Source: Methylobacterium isbiliense
Lineage (GTDB): Bacteria; Pseudomonadota; Alphaproteobacteria; Rhizobiales; Beijerinckiaceae
Length of the DNA stretch: 64,000 bases
Direction: 5' to 3'
NCBI RefSeq assembly: GCF_022179325.1
Contig: NZ_BPQQ01000075.1
Location: 1-64,000 of the forward strand
Of this stretch, positions 25,635 to 34,099 are shown one piece after another. The translations under genes were made by a program, and so were the position numbers. The notes under the pieces are model-generated. The model searched no databases. It saw only the letters and a program-made list of their open reading frames with translations, and had not been told where the DNA came from. Every line of letters starts with the position of its first letter. Position 1 is the first letter of the stretch.

Positions 25635-26612
25635 ATGGGCGCGCTCGGCCTCTCGGGGTTCGATCTCGCGGCGCCGCTCGCGCTGCTCCTGCTGCCGCTG
25701 CCGCTCTTCGCGCGCCGGTTCCTGCCGCCGGAGCGCGCGGGCGGCAGCGGCGCCCTGGTGGTGCCGGGCTCGCTCGTCGCGGGCGTGGGACGGGCCGAGG
25801 CGCTGGCGGCGCGCGCGCGCCGCCGCGCGCTCCTCGGCTGGCTGCTCTGGGTCTGCCTCGTGGCGGCGCTCGCGGGTCCCCGCCTCGTGCTGCCCGCCGC
25901 CGCGCTGCCGGCCTCGGGCCGCGAGATCATGCTGGCGCTCGACCTCTCCGGCAGCATGGAGCGGATCGACTTCGCGCTCGACGGCCGCAACGTCGCGCGG
26001 CTGGCCGCCGTGAAGCGCGTCGGGGCGGATTTCATCCGGCGCCGGGCCGGCGACCGCATCGGCCTCGTGATCTTCGCCGACCAGGCGGACGTGGCGGCCG
26101 CGCTCACCTTCGACACCGCCTCGGTGGCGCATGCGCTGGAGGAGGCGCAGATCGGCCTCGTCGGCCGCTCCACCGGCATCGGCGACGGTCTCGGCCTCGC
26201 GCTCAAGCGCCTCGACGCCGCGCCGGCGCGCGAGAAGGTGGTGGTGCTGCTCTCGGACGGGGCCAACAACGCCGGCCAGACCACGCCGCACGACGTGGCG
26301 GTGCTGGCGCGGGACCTCGGCATCAAGGTCCACACCATCGCGCTCGGCCCGCGCGACACCGCCGACGTGCAGGGCGACCCGGACGTGGTCGACGCGGAGG
26401 CGCTGCGCGACGTGGCCGAGACCAGCGGCGGGCGCTTCTTCCGCGTGCGCACCACCGACGACCTCGCGGCGGTGGCCGCCTCCATCGACGCGATCGAGGG
26501 CGGCCGCGCCAAGGCGCCGCCGGTGCCGCTGCGGCGCGACCTCTGGCCCTGGCCGGGGGGGCTCGCGCTCCTCACCGCGCTCGCGCTCATCCTGGCGAGG
26601 CGCACCGCATGA
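25635..26612 (+). CDS. batA: VWA domain membrane protein, BatA-like
   Basis: A 325-residue protein with two N-terminal hydrophobic helices (about 12-28 and 60-82), a VWA domain and a C-terminal helix. The MIDAS motif is complete: DLSGS with Asp103 in MLALDLSGSMERI, Thr in RSTGIGDGL and Asp in VVLLSDGANN. The layout is that of BatA in aerotolerance (Bat) operons and of MxaC/MxaL-type proteins in methylotrophs. It probably forms a complex with MoxR and the second VWA protein. The stop overlaps the next ATG. Confidence 0.85.
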   Translation: MGALGLSGFDLAAPLALLLLPLPLFARRFLPPERAGGSGALVVPGSLVAGVGRAEALAARARRRALLGWLLWVCLVAALAGPRLVLPAAALPASGREIMLALDLSGSMERIDFALDGRNVARLAAVKRVGADFIRRRAGDRIGLVIFADQADVAAALTFDTASVAHALEEAQIGLVGRSTGIGDGLGLALKRLDAAPAREKVVVLLSDGANNAGQTTPHDVAVLARDLGIKVHTIALGPRDTADVQGDPDVVDAEALRDVAETSGGRFFRVRTTDDLAAVAASIDAIEGGRAKAPPVPLRRDLWPWPGGLALLTALALILARRTA

Positions 26613-27529
26613 TCGAGGCCGTCACCCTGCTGCGGCCCTGGTGGCTGCTCGCGCTGCCGGTCGTCGCGCTCGTGGCATGGCGGGCGGTGTTCCGGGCCGC
26701 CCCGCTCGGCGACTGGCCGCGGGCGGTGGAGCCGCACCTGCTCGCGAGCCTCAGGGCCCGCGGGGCCATCCTGCCCGGGCGGCGCCAGGCACAGGGCGCC
26801 CTCGTGGCGGCCGCGGCCATCCTGGCGCTGGCGCTCGCCGGGCCGGCCTTCGAGCGCAGCGACGCGGCGGGCTACCGCAACCTCGACGCCACGATCCTGG
26901 TGATGGACCTGTCGCGCTCCGTCGCCGAGGGCGGGCGCCTCGACGAGGCCCGCAGCGTCGCCCAGAGCCTCGCCGAGGCGGCAGGCACCCGTCAGGTTGC
27001 CGTCGTGGTCTATGCCGGCGACGCCTACGTGGCGGCCACGCCGACCACCGACCGGGACGCCCTCGGCACGGTGCTGTTCGCCCTCGACGGCGCCACGGTG
27101 CCGGACCGCGGCAGCAACCCGGCCCGGGGGCTCGCGCTCGCCCGCCGGATCCTGGCCGAGATGGGCGCCGTGGCGGCCGACGTGGTGCTGCTCTCGGACG
27201 GCGGCGGCATCGACGATCCGGCGCGCCGGGAGGCGGCGGGACTGGCGGGGGACGGGCACCGGCTCCACACCCTGGCGATCCCGACGCCCGGCCTGCCCGC
27301 CGAGGCGCCGCGGAGCGACCGCGCGGCGCTCGACCGGCTGGCCCGCACGGGCGGGGGCGCGGCGGGCGAGATCGACGCCCCCTCCCCGGTGGTCGCGGCG
27401 GTGGCCGAGACGGGCGCGGGCCACCTCGCGGCCGGCAGCTACGCGGTGCTGGCGTGGCAGGATGTCGGGCGCTGGCTGGTGCTTCTCGCGCTGCTGCCGG
27501 CCCTGCTGCTCTTCCGGAGACCCGCCTGA
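26609..27529 (+). CDS. batB: VWA domain membrane protein, BatB-like
   Basis: A 306-residue protein with the same topology as its upstream neighbour: helices at about 9-26 and 66-83, a VWA domain and a C-terminal helix. The MIDAS has DLSRS (Asp100), retaining the D-x-S-x-S spacing, and LLSDGGG. Threonine at the usual third position is replaced within the RGSNPARGL loop, so metal binding may be weaker. It overlaps the upstream gene by ATGA and the downstream gene by TGATG-type coupling. It probably pairs with BatA. Confidence 0.83.
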   Translation: MIEAVTLLRPWWLLALPVVALVAWRAVFRAAPLGDWPRAVEPHLLASLRARGAILPGRRQAQGALVAAAAILALALAGPAFERSDAAGYRNLDATILVMDLSRSVAEGGRLDEARSVAQSLAEAAGTRQVAVVVYAGDAYVAATPTTDRDALGTVLFALDGATVPDRGSNPARGLALARRILAEMGAVAADVVLLSDGGGIDDPARREAAGLAGDGHRLHTLAIPTPGLPAEAPRSDRAALDRLARTGGGAAGEIDAPSPVVAAVAETGAGHLAAGSYAVLAWQDVGRWLVLLALLPALLLFRRPA

Positions 27530-28428
27530 TGCCGGCGGTCCCCGCCTTCCCGACCGGGCCGCTGCGCTGGCGCCTGCCGCGGCCCGGCGCGCGCGCGCTC
27601 GCCGCCGGTCTCGCGCTCCTCGGCCTCTGCGCGCTGGCGGTGCCGCGGGCCACGGTCGGCCGGGCGCTTCTCGCCGCCGGTCTGCCGGGCCTCGCGGCGC
27701 AGATCGCCGACGATCCGGGCTGGCGCGGCACCGCGCTCTACGCCGCAGGCCGCTACGCGGAGGCCGCCGCGGCCTTCGGCGAGGCGAAGGGCCGGGCCGC
27801 CGCCTACAACCGCGGCAACGCGCTGGCGCGGGCCGGCGACCTCCCGGGCGCGCTCGCGGCCTACGAGGCGGTGCTGGCGCGCGACCCCGGCAACGAGGAT
27901 GCGCGGGCCAACCGCGACCTCGTCGCCCGCCTCCTCGACGAGAGGCTGACGCTCGGCGGCAATGCGGCCGGCGAGGCCAATGCCCGGGCCGACCAGACCA
28001 CCCGCTACAACCCCAAGGCCAGCGCCGATCCGAACGATCCGGGTACCAATTCCTTCGGCGAGGGCCTCGCCGGCAGCCTGGAGGCATCGTCGGCCTCCGA
28101 CGCGCCCGGCACCTCGAAGGCCTCGCGCACCGGCAAGGCCGAGCAGCGCTCCATCGATCCCGGCCGGGGCCAGGCCCGGGGCTCGGCGAGCGACGCGGAG
28201 GGGGGCGGGCGCAGCGGCGGGGGCATCGCGGCGGCCACCCAGGCCTACGAGCGGGAGGCGCGCCGGATCTCGAAGAGCTTCGAGGCCAAGGAGATCCGCG
28301 CCGACCGGCACTGGCTCGCCACCATGACGGACGATCCCGGCCGCTTCCTCAAGCGCCGGATCGAGGCCGAGCACCTGCGCCGCAAGGAGGCCGGCACCGC
28401 CGTCCAGCCGGGGAGCAACCCGTGGTGA
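27529..28428 (+). CDS. batC: TPR protein, BatC-like
   Basis: A 299-residue protein with an N-terminal membrane helix (about 24-40) and two TPR-like repeats (YAAGRYAEAAAAFGEAKG near 68-85 and AYNRGNALARAGDLPGALAAYEAVLARDPGN near 89-119). The C-terminal half is Gly/Ser/Asp-rich and low complexity until a basic helical end. This is the BatC/BatE arrangement. TPRs probably dock partner proteins on the periplasmic side. It starts at 27529 on the stop of the previous gene and overlaps the BatD-like start. Confidence 0.8.
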   Translation: MPAVPAFPTGPLRWRLPRPGARALAAGLALLGLCALAVPRATVGRALLAAGLPGLAAQIADDPGWRGTALYAAGRYAEAAAAFGEAKGRAAAYNRGNALARAGDLPGALAAYEAVLARDPGNEDARANRDLVARLLDERLTLGGNAAGEANARADQTTRYNPKASADPNDPGTNSFGEGLAGSLEASSASDAPGTSKASRTGKAEQRSIDPGRGQARGSASDAEGGGRSGGGIAAATQAYEREARRISKSFEAKEIRADRHWLATMTDDPGRFLKRRIEAEHLRRKEAGTAVQPGSNPW

Positions 28429-29693
28429 GACGATCGCCCGACCGGATCCCGCGCCTCGTCCGGCGCCACCTTCACCGCGCAGTCCTGGCGGCGCTGCTCG
28501 GTGTCCCGGCCCCGGCGCTCGCCCTCGACGAGGGCGACCTCACCCTCACGGTGACGCCGGAGGTCGGCGGCAACGCCGTGCCGTATCCGCGCGAGATGAT
28601 CCTGCTGCGCATCCAGGGCACCTACCGGACGCAGATCACCCTGGAGGAGCTGCGCCAGCCGCCGCTGCAGAACTTCAGCTGGACCCAGCTCGGCCGCGAC
28701 CGCTGGTTCAAGACCAGCGTCGACGGCCTGGAGGCGCGCGGCTTCGAGCGGGTGATCGCGGTGTTTCCCCAGGCGGCCGGGCGCTTCACCATCGATCCCT
28801 TCGTGCACCGGCTGACCGTGGTCGATGGCGGCGGGCGGAGGGTGGTCGACGTGCGCTCCAGCCCCGTGCCGGTGGAGGTGAAGGCCTGGACCGGTCCCGG
28901 AGGCCCGGACGTGAAGGAGCCGTGGTGGCTGCCGGCCTCCGCCGTGACGGTCACGGACGTCTGGTCGCCCGAACCCGAGACCCTGCGGGTCGGCGAATCG
29001 GCCCGCCGCACCGTCACCATCGAGGCGAAGGGCATGACCGGCGACGGCCTGCCGCCGCGCCCGATCCTGCGCAGCCGCGGCGTGCTCACCTTCGCGGGGC
29101 CGATCGACCGGCAGACCGCCATCACCCCCTCCGGGCCGGTGAGCCGGGCCACCTACCAGTGGGACGTGCGGCCCGGCGTGGCCGAGCCGGTGACGCTGGC
29201 GGCGATCCAGGTGCCGTGGTTCGACACCGTGACGCGCACGATGCGCGAGGCGGAGATCCCGGCCCGGATCGTCGGCAGCCGGGCGAAGGCCGATCCCGAC
29301 GAGGCCGACGCCCCGCCCCCGGCCTCGCCCTGGCTCGCGGTGCTCGCCGGTCTCGGCGCCTTCGCGCTCGGGCTGCCGCTGTTCGCCCGCGCCGGCCGGG
29401 TGCCCGATCCGCGCGCCGCGCTGCTGCGGCGCCTGGCGCGGGCCGCGCGACGGGGTGAGGCCCGGGCATTCCGGTCCCACCTCGCGGCGGCCGATCCGGC
29501 GCTCGCGGCCCATTGGGCCGGCGATCCGTGCACCGCCCCCGGTCTCGCGGCCCTCGACCGGGCGCTGTTCGGCGAGGGAACGGCCCCGCTGCCGGACCTG
29601 CGCCGGCTCGCCCGCGCGCTCGCCCGCAGCACGCCCGCCCCGCAGGCCGCCGCGCCCGATCCCCTGGCCGCCCTGGACGGGGCCGCGCGCTGA
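28422..29693 (+). CDS. batD: BatD-like exported membrane protein
   Basis: A 423-residue protein with an N-terminal signal (hydrophobic core AVLAALLGVPAPALA), a large beta-rich periplasmic region and one C-terminal transmembrane helix near residues 303-323 (PWLAVLAGLGAFALGLPLF). The signal, beta domain, helix and cytoplasmic tail arrangement is that of BatD (oxygen tolerance) proteins, although this one is shorter than many. Two GTG codons in tandem (28422, 28425) follow GGGAG, and either may start translation. It is the last gene of the operon. Confidence 0.78.
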   Translation: MVRRSPDRIPRLVRRHLHRAVLAALLGVPAPALALDEGDLTLTVTPEVGGNAVPYPREMILLRIQGTYRTQITLEELRQPPLQNFSWTQLGRDRWFKTSVDGLEARGFERVIAVFPQAAGRFTIDPFVHRLTVVDGGGRRVVDVRSSPVPVEVKAWTGPGGPDVKEPWWLPASAVTVTDVWSPEPETLRVGESARRTVTIEAKGMTGDGLPPRPILRSRGVLTFAGPIDRQTAITPSGPVSRATYQWDVRPGVAEPVTLAAIQVPWFDTVTRTMREAEIPARIVGSRAKADPDEADAPPPASPWLAVLAGLGAFALGLPLFARAGRVPDPRAALLRRLARAARRGEARAFRSHLAAADPALAAHWAGDPCTAPGLAALDRALFGEGTAPLPDLRRLARALARSTPAPQAAAPDPLAALDGAAR

Positions 29694-29785
29694 CATCGCC
29701 GCCCCGGTTCCGTCACGGCGGCAGCCCGAAAGGGCCAAGGTTCTCCGCGAGGGTCCGCGCCCGGAATCTCAACCGGAGCGTGTTC

Positions 29786-30658
29786 ATGTTGCAGTTTACC
29801 CGCCGTGCGATGCTGGTCGGCACCGCGTTGGCCGCCTGCCGCGCCGTCGCGGCGGAGGGGCCCGAGGAGGCTGTCGCGCGGCTCGCCGCCCTCGAACGGC
29901 AGGAGGGCGGACGCCTCGGCGTGTGCGTGCGCGACACCGGCACCGGCCGCGTCCTGTCCTATCGGGCGGACGAGCGCTTCGCCCTGTGCAGCACCTTCAA
30001 GGCCGTGGCGGCGGCCGCGGTGCTGGCGCGGGTCGACCGGGGCGAGGAGCGGCTGGAGCGGCGCATGGCCTATGGCCCGGGCGACCTCGACACCTACGCG
30101 CCGGTCACGGCCAAGCATGTGGCCGAGGGGGCGATGACCCTCGAGGATCTCTGCGCCGCCGCGGTGGTGTGGAGCGACAACACCGCCGGCAATCTGCTGC
30201 TTCAGGCGCTGGACGGCCCGGAGGGCTTCACCGCCTACGTGCGCTCCCAGGGCGACACGGTCACGCGGCTCGACCGCACGGAACCGACCCTCAACACGGC
30301 CATCCCGGGCGATCCGCGGGACACCACGACGCCCGCGGCGATCGCGGGCCTGCTGGAGCGCATCCTGCTGGGTCCGGCGCTGTCGCCTGCGAGCCGCACG
30401 CGGCTCCTCGGCTGGATGGCCGAGAGCCCGACCGGCGCCAAGCGACTGCGCGCCGGGCTGCCGCCGGACTGGCAGGTCGGCGACAAGACCGGCACCGGCG
30501 AGAACGGCACCGCCAATGTCGTGGCGGTCATTCGCCGGCAAAATAGTGCGCCCCTCATCGCTGCGGTGTATCTCACGCAATCGCCCGGCACGCCGGATGC
30601 GCGCAATGCGCTCCATGCCGAAGTCGGGCGGCTCGTCACCCGCACCTTCCCGGCCTGA
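29786..30658 (+). CDS. bla: Class A beta-lactamase
   Basis: A 290-residue serine beta-lactamase with all class A motifs: STFK (Ser69, Lys72), SDN at 130-132, ExxLN with Glu166 (EPTLN) and KTG at 234-236. The N terminus has a twin-arginine-like signal (FTRRAMLVGTALAAC). LAAC also fits a lipobox, so it could be Tat-exported or a lipoprotein. Cys precedes the active Ser (CSTFK), but there is no Cys after KTG, so the carbapenemase-type disulfide is not formed. It is probably an intrinsic chromosomal enzyme. No AmpR-type regulator is adjacent. Confidence 0.93.
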   Translation: MLQFTRRAMLVGTALAACRAVAAEGPEEAVARLAALERQEGGRLGVCVRDTGTGRVLSYRADERFALCSTFKAVAAAAVLARVDRGEERLERRMAYGPGDLDTYAPVTAKHVAEGAMTLEDLCAAAVVWSDNTAGNLLLQALDGPEGFTAYVRSQGDTVTRLDRTEPTLNTAIPGDPRDTTTPAAIAGLLERILLGPALSPASRTRLLGWMAESPTGAKRLRAGLPPDWQVGDKTGTGENGTANVVAVIRRQNSAPLIAAVYLTQSPGTPDARNALHAEVGRLVTRTFPA

Positions 30659-30672
30659 CCTCCCGACCTCCC

Positions 30673-31143
30673 ATGTCGAAGACCACCCGGGCCACCCTGG
30701 CGCTGACCAGGGCCGGCGTCGCCCACAGCGTGCACGCCTACGCGTACGATCCCGACGCGGCACGCATCGGCCTCCAGGCTGCGGAGGCGCTCGGCGTGCC
30801 ACCCGAGCGGCTGCTCAAGACGCTGATGGCGCAGGTGGACGGAAAGCCGGTCTGCGTGCTGGTGCCCTCCGACCGCGAGGTGTCGCTGAAGAGGCTCGCG
30901 GCGGCCTTCGGCGGCAAATCGGCGGCGATGATGCGGCCGGCCGAGGCGGAGCGCCTGACCGGGTATCATGTCGGCGGCATCTCGCCGCTTGGCCAGAAGC
31001 GGGCCGTGCCGGTTCTGATCGACGCCGACGCGCTCGGCCACGCGCAGGTCTTCGTCAATGGCGGGCAGCGCGGGTTGCAGATCCTGCTGGCGCCCGCGGA
31101 CCTCGTGGCCGCGCTGGGCGCGCGCACCGAGGCCGTGACGTGA
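30673..31143 (+). CDS. ybaK: Cys-tRNA(Pro)/Cys-tRNA(Cys) deacylase YbaK
   Basis: A 156-residue YbaK/EbsC-type editing domain that hydrolyses mischarged Cys-tRNA(Pro). The catalytic Lys lies in LLKTLMAQVDG near residue 49. VCVLVPSDREVSLKRLA and the GYHVGGISPLGQKR loop near 97-110 are diagnostic of YbaK rather than ProXp-ala. The length is full. It starts 14 bases after bla; co-transcription is possible but has no obvious functional logic. Confidence 0.93.
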   Translation: MSKTTRATLALTRAGVAHSVHAYAYDPDAARIGLQAAEALGVPPERLLKTLMAQVDGKPVCVLVPSDREVSLKRLAAAFGGKSAAMMRPAEAERLTGYHVGGISPLGQKRAVPVLIDADALGHAQVFVNGGQRGLQILLAPADLVAALGARTEAVT

Positions 31144-31280
31144 CGAAGTCTTAACCATGCGGCGGGATCCTGGCGCCGGCATCTCAAGCGTGGCGGATCG
31201 TGCGGCGGGACGGACGAGAACGGGGTCCGGGGTCCGCGACCCCGGCGGGTCGAGGGCGGAGCCCCGTGGGGTGCGGGGCG

Positions 31281-31601
31281 ATGCCCCGCGGCGCAGCCGT
31301 GCTCTGGCTCCTGGCATGGACGCCCGCCGCCTCCGCGGCCGATCTTCTTGAGCCGGCTTACAATCCGGTCATCCGCTATTTTCCCCGCAGCGACGAGACG
31401 GTGGTGCGGCGCCCTCCCCCGCCCCCTCCCCTGCTGCTCCCGGCCTGCCCGCCCGGCTACGGCCGCGTGCCGACGAACGGCCTCGACGATCCGAGCTACG
31501 TCGGCTCGGCTTATGGCCTCGGCAAGCCGAGCCGCTACGGCTTCACTCCGCCGCTCGGAACGGACGATCCCTACGGGCGCCGCCTGCGCGCTTGTCCATG
31601 A
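31281..31601 (+). CDS. Small exported proline-rich protein
   Basis: A 106-residue protein of unknown function. A signal peptide (PRGAAVLWLLAWTPAASAAD) is followed by a Pro run (PPPPPP near 45-51) and a Tyr/Gly-rich segment with DDPSYVGSAYGLGKPSRYG and DDPYG repeats. Two Cys (CPPGYG and the penultimate residue) could form a disulfide. ATG 31281 is chosen because it starts the signal peptide; an upstream ATG would add 27 implausible residues. Similar small secreted Tyr/Pro-rich proteins occur in rhizobia, but I know of no defined function. Confidence 0.6.
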   Translation: MPRGAAVLWLLAWTPAASAADLLEPAYNPVIRYFPRSDETVVRRPPPPPPLLLPACPPGYGRVPTNGLDDPSYVGSAYGLGKPSRYGFTPPLGTDDPYGRRLRACP

Positions 31602-31606
31602 GCCCC

Positions 31607-31639
31607 TGCCCATAAGCCCTTGCCCATAAGCCCTGCCCA
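31607..31639. repeat. Short tandem repeat upstream of panC
   Basis: The 14-base unit TGCCCATAAGCCCT occurs twice in a row (31607-31620 and 31621-31634), with a partial third copy. It lies between a small exported protein gene and panC. Confidence 0.7.
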
Positions 31640-31710
31640 AGAGTCAGCGGCTGGCGCCCGGACCTCCGCCACACTAGGGTCGCGCCGAATCCGGTGCCTG
31701 GAGCCGTCCT

Positions 31711-32571
31711 ATGTCGAGCCACCCCCCCTCCCCCGTCGCACGCCTGACGGACCTGCCGGCGCTGCGCGCGCAGGTCGGCGCGTGGCGCGTGGCCGAGGAG
31801 AGCGTCGCGCTCGTGCCGACGATGGGGGCGCTGCACGAGGGCCATCTGATGCTGGTGCGCCAGGCCCGCCGCAGCTGCGCGCGGGTGGTGGTGAGCATCT
31901 TCGTCAATCCGACGCAGTTCGCCCCGACCGAGGACTTCGCCCAGTATCCTCGCGACACCGAGCGCGATCTGGCGCTGCTCGCCCAGGAAGGCGCGGATGC
32001 GGCCTACCTGCCGGACGTGTCCACCATGTATCCGCCGGGCTTTGCCACCACCGTGAGCGTGGCCGGGCTGACCGATGTCCTGTGCGGCCCGCTGCGGCCC
32101 GGCCATTTCGCGGGCGTGGCCACGGTGGTGACGAAGCTGCTGCTCCAGGCCCTGCCCAACCGGGCGCTCTTCGGCGAGAAGGATTATCAGCAGCTCCAGG
32201 TGATCCGCCGCTTCGTGCGCGACCTCGACATCCCGGTGGTGATCGAGGGCGTGCCGACCGTGCGGGAGGAGGACGGGCTCGCCCTGTCCTCGCGCAACCA
32301 GTATCTCTCGGCGGAGGAACGCGCCGTGGCGCCGCGGCTGCACGCGGTGCTCACCCGGGTGGCGGAGGCTGTGCGGGACGGCTCCGAGACCGCGCCCGCG
32401 CTGGCGGAGGGCCGCGCCTCGCTCGACGCCGCGGGCTTCGGCCCGGTGCAGTACCTCTCGGTGAACGACGCGGAATCGCTCGCGCCGCTCGAGCGGGTGG
32501 ACGGCCCGGCCCGGGTGCTCGCGGCGGCCTATCTCGGCCGCACGCGGCTCATCGACAACATCGCCGTCTGA
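31711..32571 (+). CDS. panC: Pantothenate synthetase
   Basis: A 286-residue ATP-dependent pantoate-beta-alanine ligase (vitamin B5 pathway). PTMGALHEGHL near residues 32-42 contains the HxGH-type ATP site. SIFVNPTQFAPTEDF, the KDYQQLQ segment and LSSRNQYLS (the KMSKS-equivalent) follow in order. The length is typical. Its 3' end faces dapD (opposite strand) with only 6 bases between them. Confidence 0.95.
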   Translation: MSSHPPSPVARLTDLPALRAQVGAWRVAEESVALVPTMGALHEGHLMLVRQARRSCARVVVSIFVNPTQFAPTEDFAQYPRDTERDLALLAQEGADAAYLPDVSTMYPPGFATTVSVAGLTDVLCGPLRPGHFAGVATVVTKLLLQALPNRALFGEKDYQQLQVIRRFVRDLDIPVVIEGVPTVREEDGLALSSRNQYLSAEERAVAPRLHAVLTRVAEAVRDGSETAPALAEGRASLDAAGFGPVQYLSVNDAESLAPLERVDGPARVLAAAYLGRTRLIDNIAV

Positions 32572-32577
32572 CGCAGG

Positions 32578-33423
32578 TCAGTCGCGCAGCAGCTCGTTGA
32601 TGCTGGTCTTGGCCCGGGTGCCGGCATCGACGCGCTTGACGATCACCGCGCAGTAGAGCGAGGGGCCGGGGCTGCCGTCCGGCAGCGGCTTGCCGGGCAG
32701 CGAGCCCGATACCACCACCGAATAGGGCGGCACGCGGCCGAGCATCACCTCGCCGGTGGCACGGTCGACGATCTTGGTCGAGGCCCCGAGATAGACGCCC
32801 ATCGAGAGCACGCTGCCCTCGCCGACGATCACGCCCTCGGCCACCTCGGCCCGGGCCCCGATGAAGCAATTGTCCTCGATGACGACCGGGTTCGCCTGGA
32901 GCGGCTCCAGCACGCCGCCGATGCCGGCGCCGCCGGAGATGTGGCAGTTCTTCCCGATCTGCGCGCAGGAGCCGACGGTGGCCCAGGTATCGACCATCGT
33001 CCCCTCGCCCACATAGGCGCCGAGATTGACGAAGGAGGGCATCAGCACGGCGCCCGGCGCGATGTAGGCGCTGCGGCGGACGACGGCGCCCGGCACGGCC
33101 CGGAAGCCCGCCTCGCGGAAGCGGTCGGCATCCCAGCCCTCGAACTTGGACGGGACCTTGTCCCACCACGCCGCCCCGCCGGGGCCGCCCGGGATCACCG
33201 CCATGTCGTTGAGGCGGAAGGACAGCAGCACCGCCTTCTTGAGCCACTGGTTGACCTGCCAGTCGTGGGAGCCGGTCTTCTCGGCGACCCGCGCCGTACC
33301 GGAATCGAGCAGCGCCAGCGCCGCCTCGACGGCCTCGCGCACGGTGCCTTGCGTGGACGCGCCGATCTGTGCGCGGTCCTCCCAGGCGGCTTCGATGGTC
33401 CGGGCGAGTTCGGCGTGCGACAT
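32578..33423 (-). CDS. dapD: 2,3,4,5-tetrahydropyridine-2,6-dicarboxylate N-succinyltransferase
   Basis: A 281-residue DapD of the succinylase lysine/meso-DAP pathway. An N-terminal helical domain with [12 protein letters not shown] precedes a left-handed beta-helix of hexapeptide repeats (from about residue 105: [42 protein letters not shown]). The catalytic region follows with [15 protein letters not shown] and LSMGVYLG. The length is that of the family. A composite palindromic repeat half lies upstream (33480-33506). Confidence 0.95.
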   Translation of the reverse strand: MSHAELARTIEAAWEDRAQIGASTQGTVREAVEAALALLDSGTARVAEKTGSHDWQVNQWLKKAVLLSFRLNDMAVIPGGPGGAAWWDKVPSKFEGWDADRFREAGFRAVPGAVVRRSAYIAPGAVLMPSFVNLGAYVGEGTMVDTWATVGSCAQIGKNCHISGGAGIGGVLEPLQANPVVIEDNCFIGARAEVAEGVIVGEGSVLSMGVYLGASTKIVDRATGEVMLGRVPPYSVVVSGSLPGKPLPDGSPGPSLYCAVIVKRVDAGTRAKTSINELLRD

Positions 33424-33479
33424 GGCGGGTTCCTACGGCGGGTTCCTGACGGGATGGGACCGGGCGTCTGCTTAGAGCA

Positions 33480-33506
33480 GCATCCGATCGCCTTGCAATC
33501 GGGTGC
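33480..33506. repeat. Palindromic intergenic repeat (A-type stem)
   Basis: GCATCCGAT and ATCGGGTGC pair over nine positions with one mismatch around the spacer CGCCTTGCA. The CCGATC core is shared with the stem at 42022-42048. It lies between dapD and the cNMP-binding gene and may be a terminator or a dispersed repeat. Confidence 0.5.
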
Positions 33507-33554
33507 GGCGCGCAATTCCCGGCGCATCCTTGCCTCGGCATCCTCGCGCGCCGG

Positions 33555-34013
33555 TCAGCCGGGCGGGTCAGGGCGTGCGGCGCGGCTGCCGGCGAGATCT
33601 CCCGTCAGGCGCGCGAGATCCTCCGCCAGATCGTCGTGGATCGCCGCGGCGGCGTCCGGGAAGACTTCGAGGACGCGGCGCATCAGGGCGCGCGTGATCA
33701 CCATCACCTCGGCGGGGGTGGCGGCCCGGGCCGTGGTCGGGCGCGTCTGGGTCAGGAACAGGGCGGTGCGGCCGATCAGGCTCGACGGCCCGGCCTCGAC
33801 GGCTGGCGCGGAGGCGGGGCGCGGATCGAGGCGGATCGTGCCGCGCAGGACGACGTAGCCGCCATCCGCCGCGTCGCCGCGCGTGAACAGCACCGCCTCC
33901 GCGTCCAGGCTGCGATGCTCGGCCGCGAACGAGATCAGCCGCAGGGCATCCCGGTTCATCAATCCGAACAGCGGGGCGGCGGCCAGAATCGCGATGTCGT
34001 CGTCGAGCGCCAA
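33555..34013 (-). CDS. Cyclic nucleotide-binding domain protein
   Basis: A 152-residue protein consisting almost only of a Crp-type cNMP-binding beta-roll (FTRGDAADGGYVVLRGTIRL near residues 43-62, then SLIGRTALFLTQTRPTTARAATPAEVMVI). The phosphate-binding cassette is altered: the usual GE-LxLL...RxA appears as SLIGRTALF...RPTTARA, so cyclic-nucleotide binding is plausible but not certain. There is no HTH. The start is TTG at 34013, preceded by GGGGAG. It is close to an OmpR-type regulator on the same strand and may modulate a partner protein. Confidence 0.8.
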   Translation of the reverse strand: MALDDDIAILAAAPLFGLMNRDALRLISFAAEHRSLDAEAVLFTRGDAADGGYVVLRGTIRLDPRPASAPAVEAGPSSLIGRTALFLTQTRPTTARAATPAEVMVITRALMRRVLEVFPDAAAAIHDDLAEDLARLTGDLAGSRAARPDPPG

Positions 34014-34099
34014 CGGCCCCGGTCTCCCCCAGCCGCCCGGGGGCGGTCGACCGCCTGCTTAGCCGATCCGGCTTGGCCGCACCACGCCGCGGTAGGGCG

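Noticed and set aside
29786-30658. Possible carbapenemase activity of the class A beta-lactamase
   Set aside because: There is a Cys before the active-site Ser but none at the position after KTG, so the typical carbapenemase disulfide is not present.
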